64,000 nt of DNA from contig CAMFLR010000026.1 in NCBI GenBank assembly GCA_945957605.1, positions 1-64,000 of the forward strand, written 5' to 3'. Shown here in pieces: positions 35,092 through 45,507 of this stretch. Every line of letters starts with the position of its first letter. Position 1 is the stretch's first letter. A model generated the notes under the pieces. It saw only the letters and a program-made list of their open reading frames with translations. It did not search any database and was not told the DNA's origin. Origin of the DNA: an uncultured Isosphaeraceae bacterium. Lineage in GTDB: Bacteria; Planctomycetota; Planctomycetia; Isosphaerales; Isosphaeraceae. The translations under genes were made by a program, and so were the position numbers.

Positions 35092-35132
35092 AGTTTATGC
35101 GCTTTGATATGAGAGCGGAAGGGGAGAAAACG

Positions 35133-35609
35133 TCACGCGGCGGTTGCGGTGAAGTCTTCGACCAATCTTTCAAGGGCTTCAGCGCCTAGCGTGCAGGGGA
35201 CGGTCGAACGAGTGCGGGTGTCGCGGTCGAAGAGGACGCGACGCAGGTGTGCTGCTCCGGAACTTTCGAGACGCAGCTCGTAGTATCGTAACTGGCTCTC
35301 GCGGACTGATGGCTTGGCGCTACGAAGCTCGACCTCGGTGCCGATGCGGTCGACTTCGAGAACCACGAGCGGTTCCATCAGATAGGTCAGGCGAGAAGCG
35401 AGTCGTTCGCCCCACGCTTTGAGCGTTTCAACGGAACGCGGCGATGCGTCGAGAGCGCGGAAGTCGAGGCCGTCGAATGAGACGCCGATTTCGGGGTCGG
35501 CTGAACGGAGTTCAAGGCAGATTTCGTATCGGTCATCGTCGACCGTCAGTGCCCCTTTTTGAGGATGCGCACTAACCGCGTCGGCGATCTTTCGGCTCAG
35601 CAGGCTCAT
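35133..35609 (-). CDS. Uncharacterised protein coupled to the SpoVR gene
   Basis: 158 residues from ATG 35609. The frame is open further upstream, but that part lies inside spoVR. No signal or membrane segment; mixed alpha/beta composition, with [20 protein letters not shown] and [24 protein letters not shown] suggesting antiparallel strands. The start overlaps the spoVR end by 38 bases, pointing to coupled translation and a shared role. I do not recognise a family. As the last gene of the prkA set it is a candidate accessory factor. Confidence 0.75.
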   Translation of the reverse strand: MSLLSRKIADAVSAHPQKGALTVDDDRYEICLELRSADPEIGVSFDGLDFRALDASPRSVETLKAWGERLASRLTYLMEPLVVLEVDRIGTEVELRSAKPSVRESQLRYYELRLESSGAAHLRRVLFDRDTRTRSTVPCTLGAEALERLVEDFTATAA

Positions 35610-37125
35610 GGCTAGTTCCCCCCAGCGGGCGGATGGTTTGGTCCGACCCGTCGAATGATAAAAGAGTTGGCCGCCCATCGACGCTGGTTTCAATATGAAC
35701 CGGACGCCCCCAAAGGCGGTTAAGATGACGAAGCGTGTCCTGAGCATGGTCGAGCTTCAAATCCAAACCCGAATGCTCGTGCTGGAGATAAAGCTCGCCG
35801 CGGTTGCGGTAGTTCCCTTCCTTCACGCGAATGATCGGCTGTCCAAAATTGGTCAGACCAAAAAGCAAACGCTCCTTGATCTTTTTGAACTCGCGGCTTT
35901 CGATCTCGTACAATTCGTTTGTCGAATTATGTTTGAAACTAAACATATTATAGCGCCGACAGAATTCCGGAGTCAAAAAAGTGTCGATAAACGTGACATC
36001 ATTATGGATTTGTCGCACCTCGAAAATCTTCTTACGACCCAGGCCAAGTCCCTTATCCCAGCGCAAACGTTCCTCGTAGTCGTCGCAGTCATCGTACTCA
36101 GCGCCAAACTGGCCGCGATTCCAGCGGTCTTCGATATCGCGCAGGAGCTCGATTCCCAATTTGTAGGGATTTAAACGACCGGGCTGCGTGGCCATCGTGC
36201 CGGAGTGGTGATCGGCGTAGTCGATGACTTCGGAGTGGTCAAGGATGCGCGTGGTCATGATGGTCGAGTGCCAGTAGCTCGCCCATCCTTCGTTCATGAT
36301 CTTCGTTTGACCTTGCGGCGTGAAGTAATAAGCTTCCTGCCGGATGATATCGAGCACGTCACGCTGCCAGGCGTTGAGCGGCGCGTGTTCAAGCAGAAAC
36401 AGCAGCACATCGCGCTCGGGCTGTTCGGGGAAGGTGCGAGCCTTTTGCTTCTCGGTCTCGCGCGCCTTGGCCTCCTCCTTCAAAACGGAAGGAGGGTTCA
36501 AGTATTGATCCATGTAATCTTTGCTTTGAAACTTGACGACACCTGACGCATTCTCGCCGTCCTCGCCGAATTCGTAGCGTTCGACGGTCGGCCGACGCTT
36601 GATGAACGGCGAGTGAATGTCGATCAGGTTTTCGAGTGAGAGGCAGCTATCGATGAAATTCTCGACCGTTTCCTCGCCAAACCGCTCCATGTAGGAACGA
36701 ATGCGGTTACCGTGGTTCGCGGTCTCGTCCATCATTTTCCGGTTCGTCTGGCTGAACCAGATGTTGTTCTTGAAGAAGTCGTTGTGGCCGTAAACGTGGG
36801 CCATCACCAGCTTCTGGTCGACCCGCTGATTGCAGCGCAACAAATAGGCGTAGCACGGGTCATTATTGATGACCATCTCATAGATCTTTTGCAGACCGTA
36901 GCGATAGCCTTTCGAGAGTTGTTCATATTCCATGCCGAAGCGCCAGTGCGGGTAGCGCGTGGGGAACCCGCCGAGCGCGGCGATTTCGGAAAGCTCGTCG
37001 TAGTCGAGCACCTCGAAAATCGTCTCGTAGAAGTCGAGGCCGTAGTCACGCGCGTGTCCTTCGATCTCGACCTGGAGGTCGCGAAGATCGGCCGGCAAGT
37101 TGTGTTGCGTGCTCATCAAAGACAT
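35572..37125 (-). CDS. spoVR: SpoVR family protein (YcgB-like)
   Basis: 517 residues, full length. Signature stretches include [47 protein letters not shown] and [12 protein letters not shown] near the middle. SpoVR proteins take part in spore cortex formation in Bacillus, and in Gram-negatives occur with PrkA and YeaH as a stress/stationary-phase set of unknown biochemical activity. It lies 74 bases downstream of the YeaH homologue on the same strand. Conserved His/Asp/Glu residues suggest possible metal binding; this is inference. Confidence 0.95.
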   Translation of the reverse strand: MSLMSTQHNLPADLRDLQVEIEGHARDYGLDFYETIFEVLDYDELSEIAALGGFPTRYPHWRFGMEYEQLSKGYRYGLQKIYEMVINNDPCYAYLLRCNQRVDQKLVMAHVYGHNDFFKNNIWFSQTNRKMMDETANHGNRIRSYMERFGEETVENFIDSCLSLENLIDIHSPFIKRRPTVERYEFGEDGENASGVVKFQSKDYMDQYLNPPSVLKEEAKARETEKQKARTFPEQPERDVLLFLLEHAPLNAWQRDVLDIIRQEAYYFTPQGQTKIMNEGWASYWHSTIMTTRILDHSEVIDYADHHSGTMATQPGRLNPYKLGIELLRDIEDRWNRGQFGAEYDDCDDYEERLRWDKGLGLGRKKIFEVRQIHNDVTFIDTFLTPEFCRRYNMFSFKHNSTNELYEIESREFKKIKERLLFGLTNFGQPIIRVKEGNYRNRGELYLQHEHSGLDLKLDHAQDTLRHLNRLWGRPVHIETSVDGRPTLLSFDGSDQTIRPLGGTSHEPAEPKDRRRG

Positions 37126-37199
37126 CGGCGTGGAACCTCAAACGCTTCGCGTGATCGGGAAGAGGACACTTGCGTGATGTATTGTCTACTCTCTGTCGA

Positions 37200-38300
37200 T
37201 TATCGGCCTCGGCCGAGAAACTCCTTGATCGAGTCGAAAATCCCATCTTTATTACGAATCTCGGAGAGGGCGAGGTTCGGCACATCCTCGAACGCTTCTT
37301 CGAGCTCGCGAAAAAACTCACCCGAGCCGTAAGGGCTTTCGACCTGGCCGTAACCGAAGAGGTTGCTCTTCGGGAGAATCTCATCGCGGAGCAGCGACAC
37401 GCATTGCCGGTTGTCTTCGCCCCAGTTGTCGCCGTCGGAAAAGTGGAGAACGTAAATGTTCCAGTCGATCGGCGGATGCTCGGCGTCGATGATTTTATTC
37501 GCGAGCTGATAGGCCGAGCTAATGCGCGTGCCGCCGCTTTCGCGCGTGTGATAGAACGTGTGTTGGTCGACCTCGCGGGCCACGGCGTCGTGAATGATGT
37601 AGCGGGTGGTCACGCCGTCGTACTGGCTGCGGAGCCAGGTGTCGATCCAGAATGCTTCGATGCGGACGATCTCTTTCTGGTCGTCGGTCATCGAGCCCGA
37701 AACGTCCATCAGGTAAAGCACAACGGCATTCGAGTGCGGCAGCGGAATTGGGTTCCACGACCGATAAAGCTTGTCTTCGCGGATGGGAATGACGATCGGG
37801 TCGTTGCGGTTATAGGTGTTCGAGGCGATCTGTCGCCGGAGCGCCTTCTTGTAAGTTCGCTTGAAGTGGCGAAGGCTTTCAGGACCGGTCTGGCGGATGC
37901 CGGTGTATTTATCTTTTTCCTCGATGATATTGGCGCGCCCCTTGGGCTGAATGCGGGGTAGCGCGAGACCTTCGCCGAGGATTTCGGCGAGTTCGTCGAG
38001 AGTGAGTTCGACTTCTAATAGATGCTGGCCGGGCGCATCGCCAGCGGCGCCTGGTTCGTCTCCTTCACCTGAGCGGCCGATGGGCGTGCCGACATCGCCT
38101 GGCCCTTGACCGACGCCACCGCCGTTTTTCTGACCGTAACGGAATTCGGGTATCTGGATTTGTGGCAAGGGGATGGAGACGAGCTCGCCGCCGGTTTTGC
38201 CGATCATCTCGCCATGCGTGATGTACTTGCGCAGGTCGGACTTGATCTTCCCGCGAACGATCTGCCGGAATCTGTTCTGGTCACTCTCGATTTTTCGCAC
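37200..38300 (-). CDS. YeaH/YhbH (DUF444) family protein with von Willebrand A domain
   Basis: 366 residues from a GTG at 38300, chosen because family members begin near [20 protein letters not shown]; the frame continues 43 codons upstream into low-quality sequence. GGAGAAGGGA lies upstream of the GTG. The N-terminal region has [20 protein letters not shown], followed by a Gly-rich linker. The vWA-like domain carries the MIDAS motif DVSGSM. Part of the PrkA-YeaH-SpoVR trio; relatives are thought to be partners or substrates of PrkA. A promoter candidate and a hairpin lie in the 481-base gap upstream. Confidence 0.92.
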   Translation of the reverse strand: MRKIESDQNRFRQIVRGKIKSDLRKYITHGEMIGKTGGELVSIPLPQIQIPEFRYGQKNGGGVGQGPGDVGTPIGRSGEGDEPGAAGDAPGQHLLEVELTLDELAEILGEGLALPRIQPKGRANIIEEKDKYTGIRQTGPESLRHFKRTYKKALRRQIASNTYNRNDPIVIPIREDKLYRSWNPIPLPHSNAVVLYLMDVSGSMTDDQKEIVRIEAFWIDTWLRSQYDGVTTRYIIHDAVAREVDQHTFYHTRESGGTRISSAYQLANKIIDAEHPPIDWNIYVLHFSDGDNWGEDNRQCVSLLRDEILPKSNLFGYGQVESPYGSGEFFRELEEAFEDVPNLALSEIRNKDGIFDSIKEFLGRGR

Positions 38301-38519
38301 GTGCGGCCGTGTCCCTTCTCCGTCCGAGAAGCCGTTGCGGGGCGAACACAATCCCTTTTGCCGTTTGCGAAGGACGGGCTCAGCGCGTCTCGCGCTTTGC
38401 CTACAAGCGCGGCGGGTTCTGCCCGCCACCAGGGCGGTTCGCGAAGGTTTTCATGGCAAAGATCGAGGAAGCCCAGGTGAAATGTCGACGAGGCAGGCCG
38501 GCTGCGCAGGCTTAAAGAG

Positions 38520-38595
38520 CAAGCGGTCTACTGACTGAGACGACGACCGCTTGTAGCCTTCAGCAAATTATAGACCGATGCTAGTATTTGCTCAA
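38520..38595 (-). promoter_or_regulatory. Candidate promoter and leader hairpin of the YeaH gene
   Basis: On the minus strand: TTGAGC (38595-38590), a 17-base spacer, TATAAT (38572-38567). The predicted transcript would begin near 38560 and immediately contains a perfect 9-bp hairpin, CAAGCGGTC/GACCGCTTG (38553-38520), with a 16-base loop. The leader to the GTG at 38300 would be about 260 bases. Confidence 0.55.
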
Positions 38596-38700
38596 GGTCG
38601 GGTGTGTTGGCCGACGCTTATCCGAAACACCGCGCCTGCTTCATATTCATCGTCGAATCGCATTCACGCTGAGCAGTCCTGGTTTTCTGAGGCGCGGAAC

Positions 38701-38751
38701 GACCGCGGAGCGGTCGGGGAAGCGCTCCCACGCCGGAGCATGGGAGCGAGG
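38701..38751. repeat. Two-hairpin repeat (family B), inverted orientation
   Basis: GACCGCGGAGCGGTC (38701-38715), GGGGAAG, then CGCTCCCACGCCGGAGCATG followed by GGAGCG and AGG. Nearly identical to the 35.04 kb copy. It lies between prkA and the YeaH gene. Confidence 0.82.
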
Positions 38752-38781
38752 AAAAAACGCTCGGTGGTCACAACCGATTAA

Positions 38782-40842
38782 TCAATGGTTGCCGCGTTTT
38801 ACGTCGCCGCGGGCGAAGATGCTGGCGACGTAGTTGAGCACGTCGGTCGCTGAATCATCGTCGTAGCCGTAGTTCCGAATCAGGCGGCTCTTGACGATGT
38901 CGATCTTCTCCTGCGTGTCCTTGTCGACGACGCTCGACACCAGGCTTGTGAGCTTGATCGTATCTTTCTGATCCTGGAACAACTTCAGCTCAAGCGCCTT
39001 TTGGAGCCGCTCGTTCGTTTTGTAGTCGAACTTGCGGCCGTCGAGTGCCAGGGCACCGATGTAGTTCATGATCTCGCGGCGGAAATCGTCTTTGCGGCTC
39101 TCGGGGATGTCGATCTTTTCTTCGATCGACCGCATGAGCCGTTCGTCCGGTTCTTCGGTCTGGCCGGTGTATTTATTCTTCACCTTCTCGCGCTGGGTGT
39201 AGGCTTTCACGTTGTCGATGTAGTTGCCGCAGAGGCGCGTGAGGGCATCTTCGTCGGCCGCGATGGCGCGCTGGACCTCGTTTTTCACGATGTCCTCGTA
39301 TTCCTCTTTGACGACCGAAAGCAGGTGCTTGTAATGCTTTCGCACCTCCTCGCTGTTGATGAGCGAGTGGTGCTTCAGGCCCGATTCCAGCTCGTTGAGC
39401 ACCATGAACGGATTGACCGACCGTTCGGACGCGTGCGCGACGAGGGCGTTGGAAATCTTGTCCTGCACGTAGCGCGGGCTGATGCCGTGCATCCCTTCGC
39501 GCTCGGCCTCTTCACGCAGCTCCTTGATGTTGTCTTCAGTGAAGCCGGGAAGCGTTTTGCCGTTGTAGAGCTTCAGTTTCTGTAAGAGCGTCAACCCTGC
39601 GTTCTTCGGCTCTTCGAGGCGCGTGAGAACGGCCCACATCGCTGCGACTTCGAGCGTGTGCGGCGCGATCTTCTTGCCGCGCACTTTTCGACTATTGTAG
39701 TCCTTCTGATAAATGTGAATCTCGTCGGCCAGCCGCGTGACGTAAGGCACGTCAATCTTGACCGTTCGGTCGCGAAGCGCCTCCATGAATTCGTTCGACT
39801 GTAGCTTCTTGTACTCGGGCTCGTTCGTGTGACCGATGATCACCTCGTCGATGTCGGTCTGCGCGAACTTCTTGGGCTTGATCTTGTGTTCCTGGCTGGC
39901 GCCCAGCAGGTCGTAAAGGAATGCGACGTCGAGTTTAAGAACTTCGATGAATTCAATGATGCCGCGATTCGCGATATTGAACTCGCCGTCGAAATTGAAC
40001 GCCCGCGGGTCGCTCTCGGTGCCGTATTCGGCGATCTTGCGATAGTTGATGTCGCCCGTCAGCTCGGTTGCGTCCTGGTTCTTCTCATCCTTGGGCTGGA
40101 ACGTGCCAATGCCGACGCGATCCTGCTCGGACAGAACCAATCGGCGCACGCGCACATCGCCCAGCAGGCGAGACCAGTCGCCGTCGTAGCGCGCCATGCG
40201 CTCGTTGAACATCTGTCGGCAATACGGGCAGAGATCGCCGTCGACCGTGATCTCATAACCGCCCGCTTCGACCGACTCGTTGAGCTTGTCGAGCAGTGGT
40301 CCGCGATGTTCGGTGGGGACGAGGTGCAGCGGGTCCTCGTGCATCGGGCAGTCGGCCCAAACCTCGACGCCTTCGAGACCTTCGTCGCGCCACTGGTAGG
40401 TGTACATCGCGCCGTCGTCGGTGCGCGAGTACTGTTCGAGACCCTTTTTCAGCAGGCGAACGATCGTGCTCTTTGACGAGCCGACGGGGCCGTGGAGCAA
40501 TAACACGCGGCGTTCGGTGCCATAACGATGCGCGGCGCTTTTGAGGATGTTGACGAGGCTCATCAAAGTCCGGTCGAGGCCGAAGATTGCGTCCTGGCCG
40601 TCGTTCGCTTCGTCGTCGAAGAAGCGGTGGCGGATGAACTTTTCCTTGTTGACCGTGATCTCCTCGGTGCCGTGCGAGAGGATCATGTCATACAGCCTTT
40701 GATAGGCTGTGCGAGTGACATGGGGGGTCGACTTGACGATTTCGAGGTAGTCGGCAAACGAACCGACCCAGTGCGTCTTCTGGTAATCCGCCGTGTTCTG
40801 GCGGTTGGAAATCAAGGTGATCAAATCCGATCCAGCGGACAT
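38782..40842 (-). CDS. prkA: PrkA family serine protein kinase (AAA+ domain)
   Basis: 686 residues, slightly longer than Escherichia coli YeaG. The N-terminal AAA-like domain has the P-loop GPVGSSKST (118-126) and acidic Walker-B-type segments; a CPYCRQMF motif near 205 is also typical. The C-terminal part (about 420-686) matches the PrkA kinase domain with [18 protein letters not shown]. The ribosome-binding region AGGAGGGAGAGGAG is very strong. PrkA/YeaG responds to nutrient stress and sporulation in other bacteria, and some homologues act as ATP-dependent proteases. First gene of the prkA-yeaH-spoVR set; a promoter candidate lies about 300 bases upstream. Confidence 0.95.
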   Translation of the reverse strand: MSAGSDLITLISNRQNTADYQKTHWVGSFADYLEIVKSTPHVTRTAYQRLYDMILSHGTEEITVNKEKFIRHRFFDDEANDGQDAIFGLDRTLMSLVNILKSAAHRYGTERRVLLLHGPVGSSKSTIVRLLKKGLEQYSRTDDGAMYTYQWRDEGLEGVEVWADCPMHEDPLHLVPTEHRGPLLDKLNESVEAGGYEITVDGDLCPYCRQMFNERMARYDGDWSRLLGDVRVRRLVLSEQDRVGIGTFQPKDEKNQDATELTGDINYRKIAEYGTESDPRAFNFDGEFNIANRGIIEFIEVLKLDVAFLYDLLGASQEHKIKPKKFAQTDIDEVIIGHTNEPEYKKLQSNEFMEALRDRTVKIDVPYVTRLADEIHIYQKDYNSRKVRGKKIAPHTLEVAAMWAVLTRLEEPKNAGLTLLQKLKLYNGKTLPGFTEDNIKELREEAEREGMHGISPRYVQDKISNALVAHASERSVNPFMVLNELESGLKHHSLINSEEVRKHYKHLLSVVKEEYEDIVKNEVQRAIAADEDALTRLCGNYIDNVKAYTQREKVKNKYTGQTEEPDERLMRSIEEKIDIPESRKDDFRREIMNYIGALALDGRKFDYKTNERLQKALELKLFQDQKDTIKLTSLVSSVVDKDTQEKIDIVKSRLIRNYGYDDDSATDVLNYVASIFARGDVKRGNH

Positions 40843-41145
40843 GGCTCCTCTCCCTCCTGATATTAGGATCCGTATGCGTCAGCGCAGCGCGAGTTGATGA
40901 CGTGCGGTCCCGGTGCCGCCCGTTCCGAGAAGGAGCGGACGCGCGTGGACTCGGGCCTCGCGCTGACCGAGGCGGTTCCGAATTGTCAATTTTGTCCGAA
41001 AGGGGTTTCGAAATAGGTCCCGCGGACGAGGGTAGCCGAACGATCGGCCGGGAACGAGGACGATTCGCCTTGAGAACAGGCGCTCACGCCTCGGGGCGGG
41101 TGTTGGCGACGCTTGCAATCCGTCTCACGCCGAGCCAGACACTTC

Positions 41146-41175
41146 ATTACAACCCCGAATCTTCTCGGCTGTCAA
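41146..41175 (-). promoter_or_regulatory. Candidate promoter of prkA
   Basis: On the minus strand: consensus TTGACA (41175-41170), an 18-base spacer, TGTAAT (41151-41146). The start site would be near 41139, giving a leader of about 297 bases before the ATG at 40842. The rest of the 402-base gap shows no gene. Confidence 0.55.
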
Positions 41176-41244
41176 GCGAACCCGCGCACGAAAGATTTCA
41201 CTGTCCTTCTCGTTCAACGTCGCGCACGCGGGGTTCAAACGCGC

Positions 41245-42645
41245 TCATGCCACCGGCGCTTCGACGAACTCGACTTCCTCGGGTACCGCCGTGTTCGCAA
41301 GGGTCGCCTGGGGCAGTGACCGTTCGGCCAGTTCAACGAATGCCGCGATCATCAGGAGACCTACGGGAAGCGTGGCATAATGCGCGTAGCTATCGGCAGC
41401 GCCCAGAACCCAGGTCTGCGTCGGAAGCGACAGCACGACCCAGTATGCGAGCGTCGTCAAGCCTCCCGCGAGAACCATACCAAACACGAGCGCTCCGAAC
41501 AGCCGGCCGCCTTCTGCGCGAAGCAGTCGAGTGTAAGACACGAGGACACTCTTGAAGGTTCCCCGCGACCACGCGACCGCGCCTGTGAGTCCAAACGCCA
41601 CAACTGCCGCCGCCTGGAGGAGAATGATCCCATCGGTCACGATCCACCCGAGTGCTCGATTCAAACCGTTCGACGTGCCGAGGGACAGCGTGTAATACAG
41701 CCCCAATTCTGCGGCGGGAACGAGATAACGCGCGGGAAAAACCAGAAGACACACAAGACTCGTGGCCGGCATCAGCCCGACGACTCCGTTCAACCCGAGC
41801 GGGTCGTTCTCCGGACGCTCAGGCAGATTCAAACTGCGCAGCTCGACGCAAATCCAAGCTAGCATCAGGCCATCGGACAGAAGCATCAATGCGGGAATGC
41901 CAACAACTTCGAGCCCCATGCAACTACCGATGGGGACGTCGGGCGAGCCATAAAGCCACGAGATGCAACGATAAACGGCGTAAAGGGCACAGGCGCACCA
42001 GGAAATCGTTCCCCAGGCGGCGTCGCGTGTGCCGCGCGGCGAGATCACGCGGGATACGCTGCCCCAGCGGTCGGACGAGAACTGGAAGATGACGATCGCG
42101 GCGATCAAGAGCAGCGGGAACATGTTCCCCAGGCCGATGACATCGCGCATCGGCGTGAGACCGGCGAGTGCGCCGTGTTCGGTCGCAACACCTGTGAGTG
42201 TGCGGGCTCTGAGCAGCGAAACGAGGTCGTCTCGCCCTTGTGGTGCGCTGTAAGTGATGGCCTGCGTGGTGGTCCAGCAGAGGACCGTGACACCAACGAC
42301 CGTGGCGATGAGCCGTCCCGATCGCCGGATTCGAAGCGCAGCGGCCGACTGGAGCCGCATCGCAGAGGGGATATCGAAAAGCTGCCGCAGGAATCGACCC
42401 GGGCCCTGAAAAATCATGATCAGGACGGCGGTGGCGACGAGTCCCAAAACGATCGGCACCAACCAGGTATTCGTACCAGCGCCGGCGGGCGAAGACAGAG
42501 TGAGGCTCGAATACCATCGCCTCAATGCGAGCGAAACGGCTTGAACCGTGCCGGTACCCGGGGTGGTGCCCGTGCCGACGCCGGCCGAACCGCCCACGGT
42601 GGTGGCCTGCGCCCAGATCGACGAGGTGATTACACCGATATCCAT
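41245..42645 (-). CDS. Polytopic membrane protein, unknown
   Basis: 466 residues. A Gly/Thr-rich N-terminus (about 15-35) is followed by about ten hydrophobic segments, for example LVPIVLGLVATAVLIMIF, LIATVVGVTVLCWTTTQAI, GNMFPLLLIAAIVIFQF and the final LPVGLLMIAAFVELAE. No transporter or enzyme signature is recognised. Same strand as, and 144 bases downstream of, the toroid-domain gene, so the two may be co-transcribed and act together at the membrane. Confidence 0.75.
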   Translation of the reverse strand: MDIGVITSSIWAQATTVGGSAGVGTGTTPGTGTVQAVSLALRRWYSSLTLSSPAGAGTNTWLVPIVLGLVATAVLIMIFQGPGRFLRQLFDIPSAMRLQSAAALRIRRSGRLIATVVGVTVLCWTTTQAITYSAPQGRDDLVSLLRARTLTGVATEHGALAGLTPMRDVIGLGNMFPLLLIAAIVIFQFSSDRWGSVSRVISPRGTRDAAWGTISWCACALYAVYRCISWLYGSPDVPIGSCMGLEVVGIPALMLLSDGLMLAWICVELRSLNLPERPENDPLGLNGVVGLMPATSLVCLLVFPARYLVPAAELGLYYTLSLGTSNGLNRALGWIVTDGIILLQAAAVVAFGLTGAVAWSRGTFKSVLVSYTRLLRAEGGRLFGALVFGMVLAGGLTTLAYWVVLSLPTQTWVLGAADSYAHYATLPVGLLMIAAFVELAERSLPQATLANTAVPEEVEFVEAPVA

Positions 42646-42789
42646 CGTCGCCTACCTCGCTCAGCTCTTGGCCTGATGCAGACTCACGGTCGACCAGCGA
42701 CTTGTCCTGCGATTGTACGCTCCGAATCCATTCGGAGCCAGATCCATCCCCCGACGAATGTAAAATCCCGCGAACGGGTATGATTCGCC

Positions 42790-45318
42790 TTAGCGCGGCA
42801 GATTCGTCGGTTCGGAGACGATCGAGGGCGGCGCCGCGACAGGTGGTCGGCTGACGGACGAAGGGGCCGACGATGTGGTCGGCGGTGATTCGTACAGTCG
42901 CAGGTAGCGATAGTAGACTTCGAGGCTGAGGGTCGCCAGCGCGGTTGAGTAAATCCGGCCGCCGAGTGAGCCGAATTTGCTCGAATCGGGATCCCACGAG
43001 CCCGCGGCGTGTCCGTTCAAACGCTGGCGTTTCACAAGCTGGTCGCGTACCTGTGTGTTCCACGCCACCCAGGGGGTGCCGCCGTGCTGGTACATCGCCA
43101 GCGTGCCGTAATACCAGGTGTAGAGGTTGTATTCCGAGCGATCGGGTGAGTTGCGGAGGAGGTAATCGGCCGCTTCATTGCTCGCCGTGCCCGGGCCGCC
43201 GACTCCGAGGAATTGGCGGCAAACCCACGCTTCGGCCGTCATCGAGGCTGTCGGCATTTCGCCCGGCTGATAGAACGCCAGGCCGCGCGCAGCACCGGTC
43301 GAGACGCGCGCAAGCCATTTCAAAATGCCCTGTCGCGTATCGGCTGACATCGGCAGGCCGTTTTCCTGCGCCGATTTCAGCACCATCACGACCCAGCCGA
43401 GAATCGATGTATCACCAGTCGCCGCGCCTGGAGAGTAGCGCCAGGCCTGGCGGTCGGTCGCCCGCGCTGAGACGAGGAACGAGACAGCTTTTTCGACCGG
43501 GGCTTTCAGCTTGGGATCGCCAGTGAGGGCGTAGGCTTCGCAAAGTGCGAGCGTTGCCATCGCATGGCAATACATGCCGACGGCCTTGCTATCGCCGCGA
43601 AGGTCGCCGTCGGGGCGCTGGGCATGCCGGAGGAATTCGAGGCCACGGGCGACGGTGTCGGCGTATTGACCGTCGGTGTGCGTGTAGCCCGAGCCGAGGT
43701 AGGCGAGCAACGCCAGACCGGTGAGCGCGGTGTCAGCTTCCCAGTAGAAGCATTCACCGAAGCAAACATCGCCGGCGGGACAGTGGCTCGTGAAATCATC
43801 TTCGCCGCGGAGCACAGCGCCGTCGCGTAGTTTGGCCGAGCCGCCATCCCAGCGGCCATCGGCGTCCTGATGTTTCCGCAGCCATTCGAGCGCTCGTTCG
43901 ACGGCTTGTTCGCTTTCGCGCGTCGCACCGTCGCGCAGGGCGAGGGCGAAGCGGTTGGGATCAAGTCGCGAACGGTAGACCTGCGGTATGTCGCCGGCGG
44001 GACGTGTCAGGCCCGACGCGCCCGCGATTGCAGGTAGCCCGGGCAATCCCGATGGCGTGGCGCGCGGCATGGCGAGATCGGGCCGGCGCTCGGTGTTGAG
44101 TGCGAGTGCCTGAGTTTCACGCGCGGGACGTTGCGTGCGTCGCGCGTTCGATTCGGCCAACGTGTCGCGCGGACCCTCGATCGCCGGTCGTCTGGGCTCT
44201 GCTTTTGCCGTCGATGCTTCGACTGGAGTTGCGGTTGGCGATGCGATGGGTGTTGTCGGTGTCATCGCGCGATTTGCGGGCGCGAGTGTTGGTTTGGGAT
44301 TCGTTGCGCTTGGAGCAACGCCGCGCGGGGTGGCGGTGGTGGCGGGAAGATTCATCGCCAGCGACGTGTTCGGTGCACCGGTCTCGCGAGTGCCCGTTTG
44401 TGGAACGCGAACACGTCCGCTTCCGGTGAATCCCGCGCCATTGTCGCTCGGAGTTGCGGCCGTGCGCGGTGCAGTTTTGATCTCCGATGGATCGCCCTGA
44501 ACGACACCACCGGCCGCGGGATTCATCCGTTCGCTCGACGGTCCTGGCGCATCGCCCGCGGGGCGGTTCGTCAATGCGCCCAACGTCGGTGCCGCGGTCA
44601 AGCTGGGGCTTGATCCGGGAGTCGACGACGCTGCGGGGGCGGTCAGTTCGGGCAAATTCGTCGCCATCGCTGGACGTGCACGAGTCTCTGAATCCAGACG
44701 ATCGACGGGCGTTTCGGTCGTGCGTCGAGCCGTTGGCGCGGCGACTTCCGATGAGTCGGTCGCTGCTGCCGTCGCGGTTGGGGCTTCGGCCTTGTTATCT
44801 ACCGAAACGGGCGAGGGGGGAGGCGGATTGATCTCGGGTGAAGCCGTTTCGGTGTTGAGTTTCGCCAGGTCGGGCGGCGCGGGAGCGGGCTGCGATACAT
44901 CAACGCGGGGCGTCATCGGTCGAATCGATGGGTCAACAAGCGTTGCCTTGTCGTTCGCGCGGTCCCACGCGGCGACGTTTCGCGTGCGCTTGCCGTTGCC
45001 GCCGTTAGGTCCGCCATAAGCAGAGGCGGACGAATCAGGATCGGCGGCGAGTTGCACGTGGACGGGCGTCGGCTCGTCTTCGCTCGTCGAGCGTTCGCCG
45101 GCCAGCACCATTTGCACGACCGGAATCGTGCTGCCGTAAAGAACGAGGCCGACGTGTGCGGCAATCGAAAGCACGAGGCACTTGCGCAGAGCCCTGCGCG
45201 AGCCCCAGCTTGTCCAAGCCATCACTGCGAGGACGAACACTACGAGCGCCAGTGTGAACCAGGCGCCAACGTCGGCACGCAGCAGTTGGAGGAATGTCTC
45301 GAGGTCGAGGCCGGTCAT
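42790..45318 (-). CDS. TonB-like anchored protein with squalene-cyclase/prenyltransferase-like toroid
   Basis: 842 residues. Two N-terminal membrane helices (about 18-36 and 47-70) are separated by a positively charged loop, RRALRK (41-46). The second helix has S51-x3-H55 (SIAAH), the spacing of the essential Ser/His pair in the TonB anchor. About 380 residues of Pro/Ala/Thr-rich linker follow. From about 470 to 826 come repeated helices of the alpha/alpha-toroid family (ALEWLRKHQDADGRW, GLEFLRHAQRPDGD, YNLYTWYYGTLAMYQHGG), then a Pro/Ser tail. No cyclase DxDD or zinc site is evident, so enzymatic activity is doubtful. Predicted periplasmic toroid on a long tether; an ExbB-like channel gene lies 1.1 kb upstream. 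Confidence 0.8.
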   Translation of the reverse strand: MTGLDLETFLQLLRADVGAWFTLALVVFVLAVMAWTSWGSRRALRKCLVLSIAAHVGLVLYGSTIPVVQMVLAGERSTSEDEPTPVHVQLAADPDSSASAYGGPNGGNGKRTRNVAAWDRANDKATLVDPSIRPMTPRVDVSQPAPAPPDLAKLNTETASPEINPPPPSPVSVDNKAEAPTATAAATDSSEVAAPTARRTTETPVDRLDSETRARPAMATNLPELTAPAASSTPGSSPSLTAAPTLGALTNRPAGDAPGPSSERMNPAAGGVVQGDPSEIKTAPRTAATPSDNGAGFTGSGRVRVPQTGTRETGAPNTSLAMNLPATTATPRGVAPSATNPKPTLAPANRAMTPTTPIASPTATPVEASTAKAEPRRPAIEGPRDTLAESNARRTQRPARETQALALNTERRPDLAMPRATPSGLPGLPAIAGASGLTRPAGDIPQVYRSRLDPNRFALALRDGATRESEQAVERALEWLRKHQDADGRWDGGSAKLRDGAVLRGEDDFTSHCPAGDVCFGECFYWEADTALTGLALLAYLGSGYTHTDGQYADTVARGLEFLRHAQRPDGDLRGDSKAVGMYCHAMATLALCEAYALTGDPKLKAPVEKAVSFLVSARATDRQAWRYSPGAATGDTSILGWVVMVLKSAQENGLPMSADTRQGILKWLARVSTGAARGLAFYQPGEMPTASMTAEAWVCRQFLGVGGPGTASNEAADYLLRNSPDRSEYNLYTWYYGTLAMYQHGGTPWVAWNTQVRDQLVKRQRLNGHAAGSWDPDSSKFGSLGGRIYSTALATLSLEVYYRYLRLYESPPTTSSAPSSVSRPPVAAPPSIVSEPTNLPR

Positions 45319-45507
45319 GGGCAGGGACTCGTCAGGACTCGAAAAACCGCACTCAAGCTTACGGTTTCAGGCGATTTTCGGCCAGACGAAGGACGGTCGA
45401 CTGCGGCTGTTTCCCGATCGACGAAATGAACGTCCGCATTTTACCCAGTCAGCGTATTTTCGGAGTTCCTTTGCGACCGCAGTCAGTGTGGATTTAATAC
45501 GTCATGT

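Noticed and set aside
41924-43063. 379-residue minus-strand frame
   Set aside because: Overlaps two well-supported membrane-protein genes in another frame; Arg/His-rich composition typical of a shadow frame.
42790-45318. Reading the toroid domain as an active squalene/hopene cyclase
   Set aside because: No DxDD or clear QW pattern, and it is fused to a tethered membrane anchor; only the fold family is supported.
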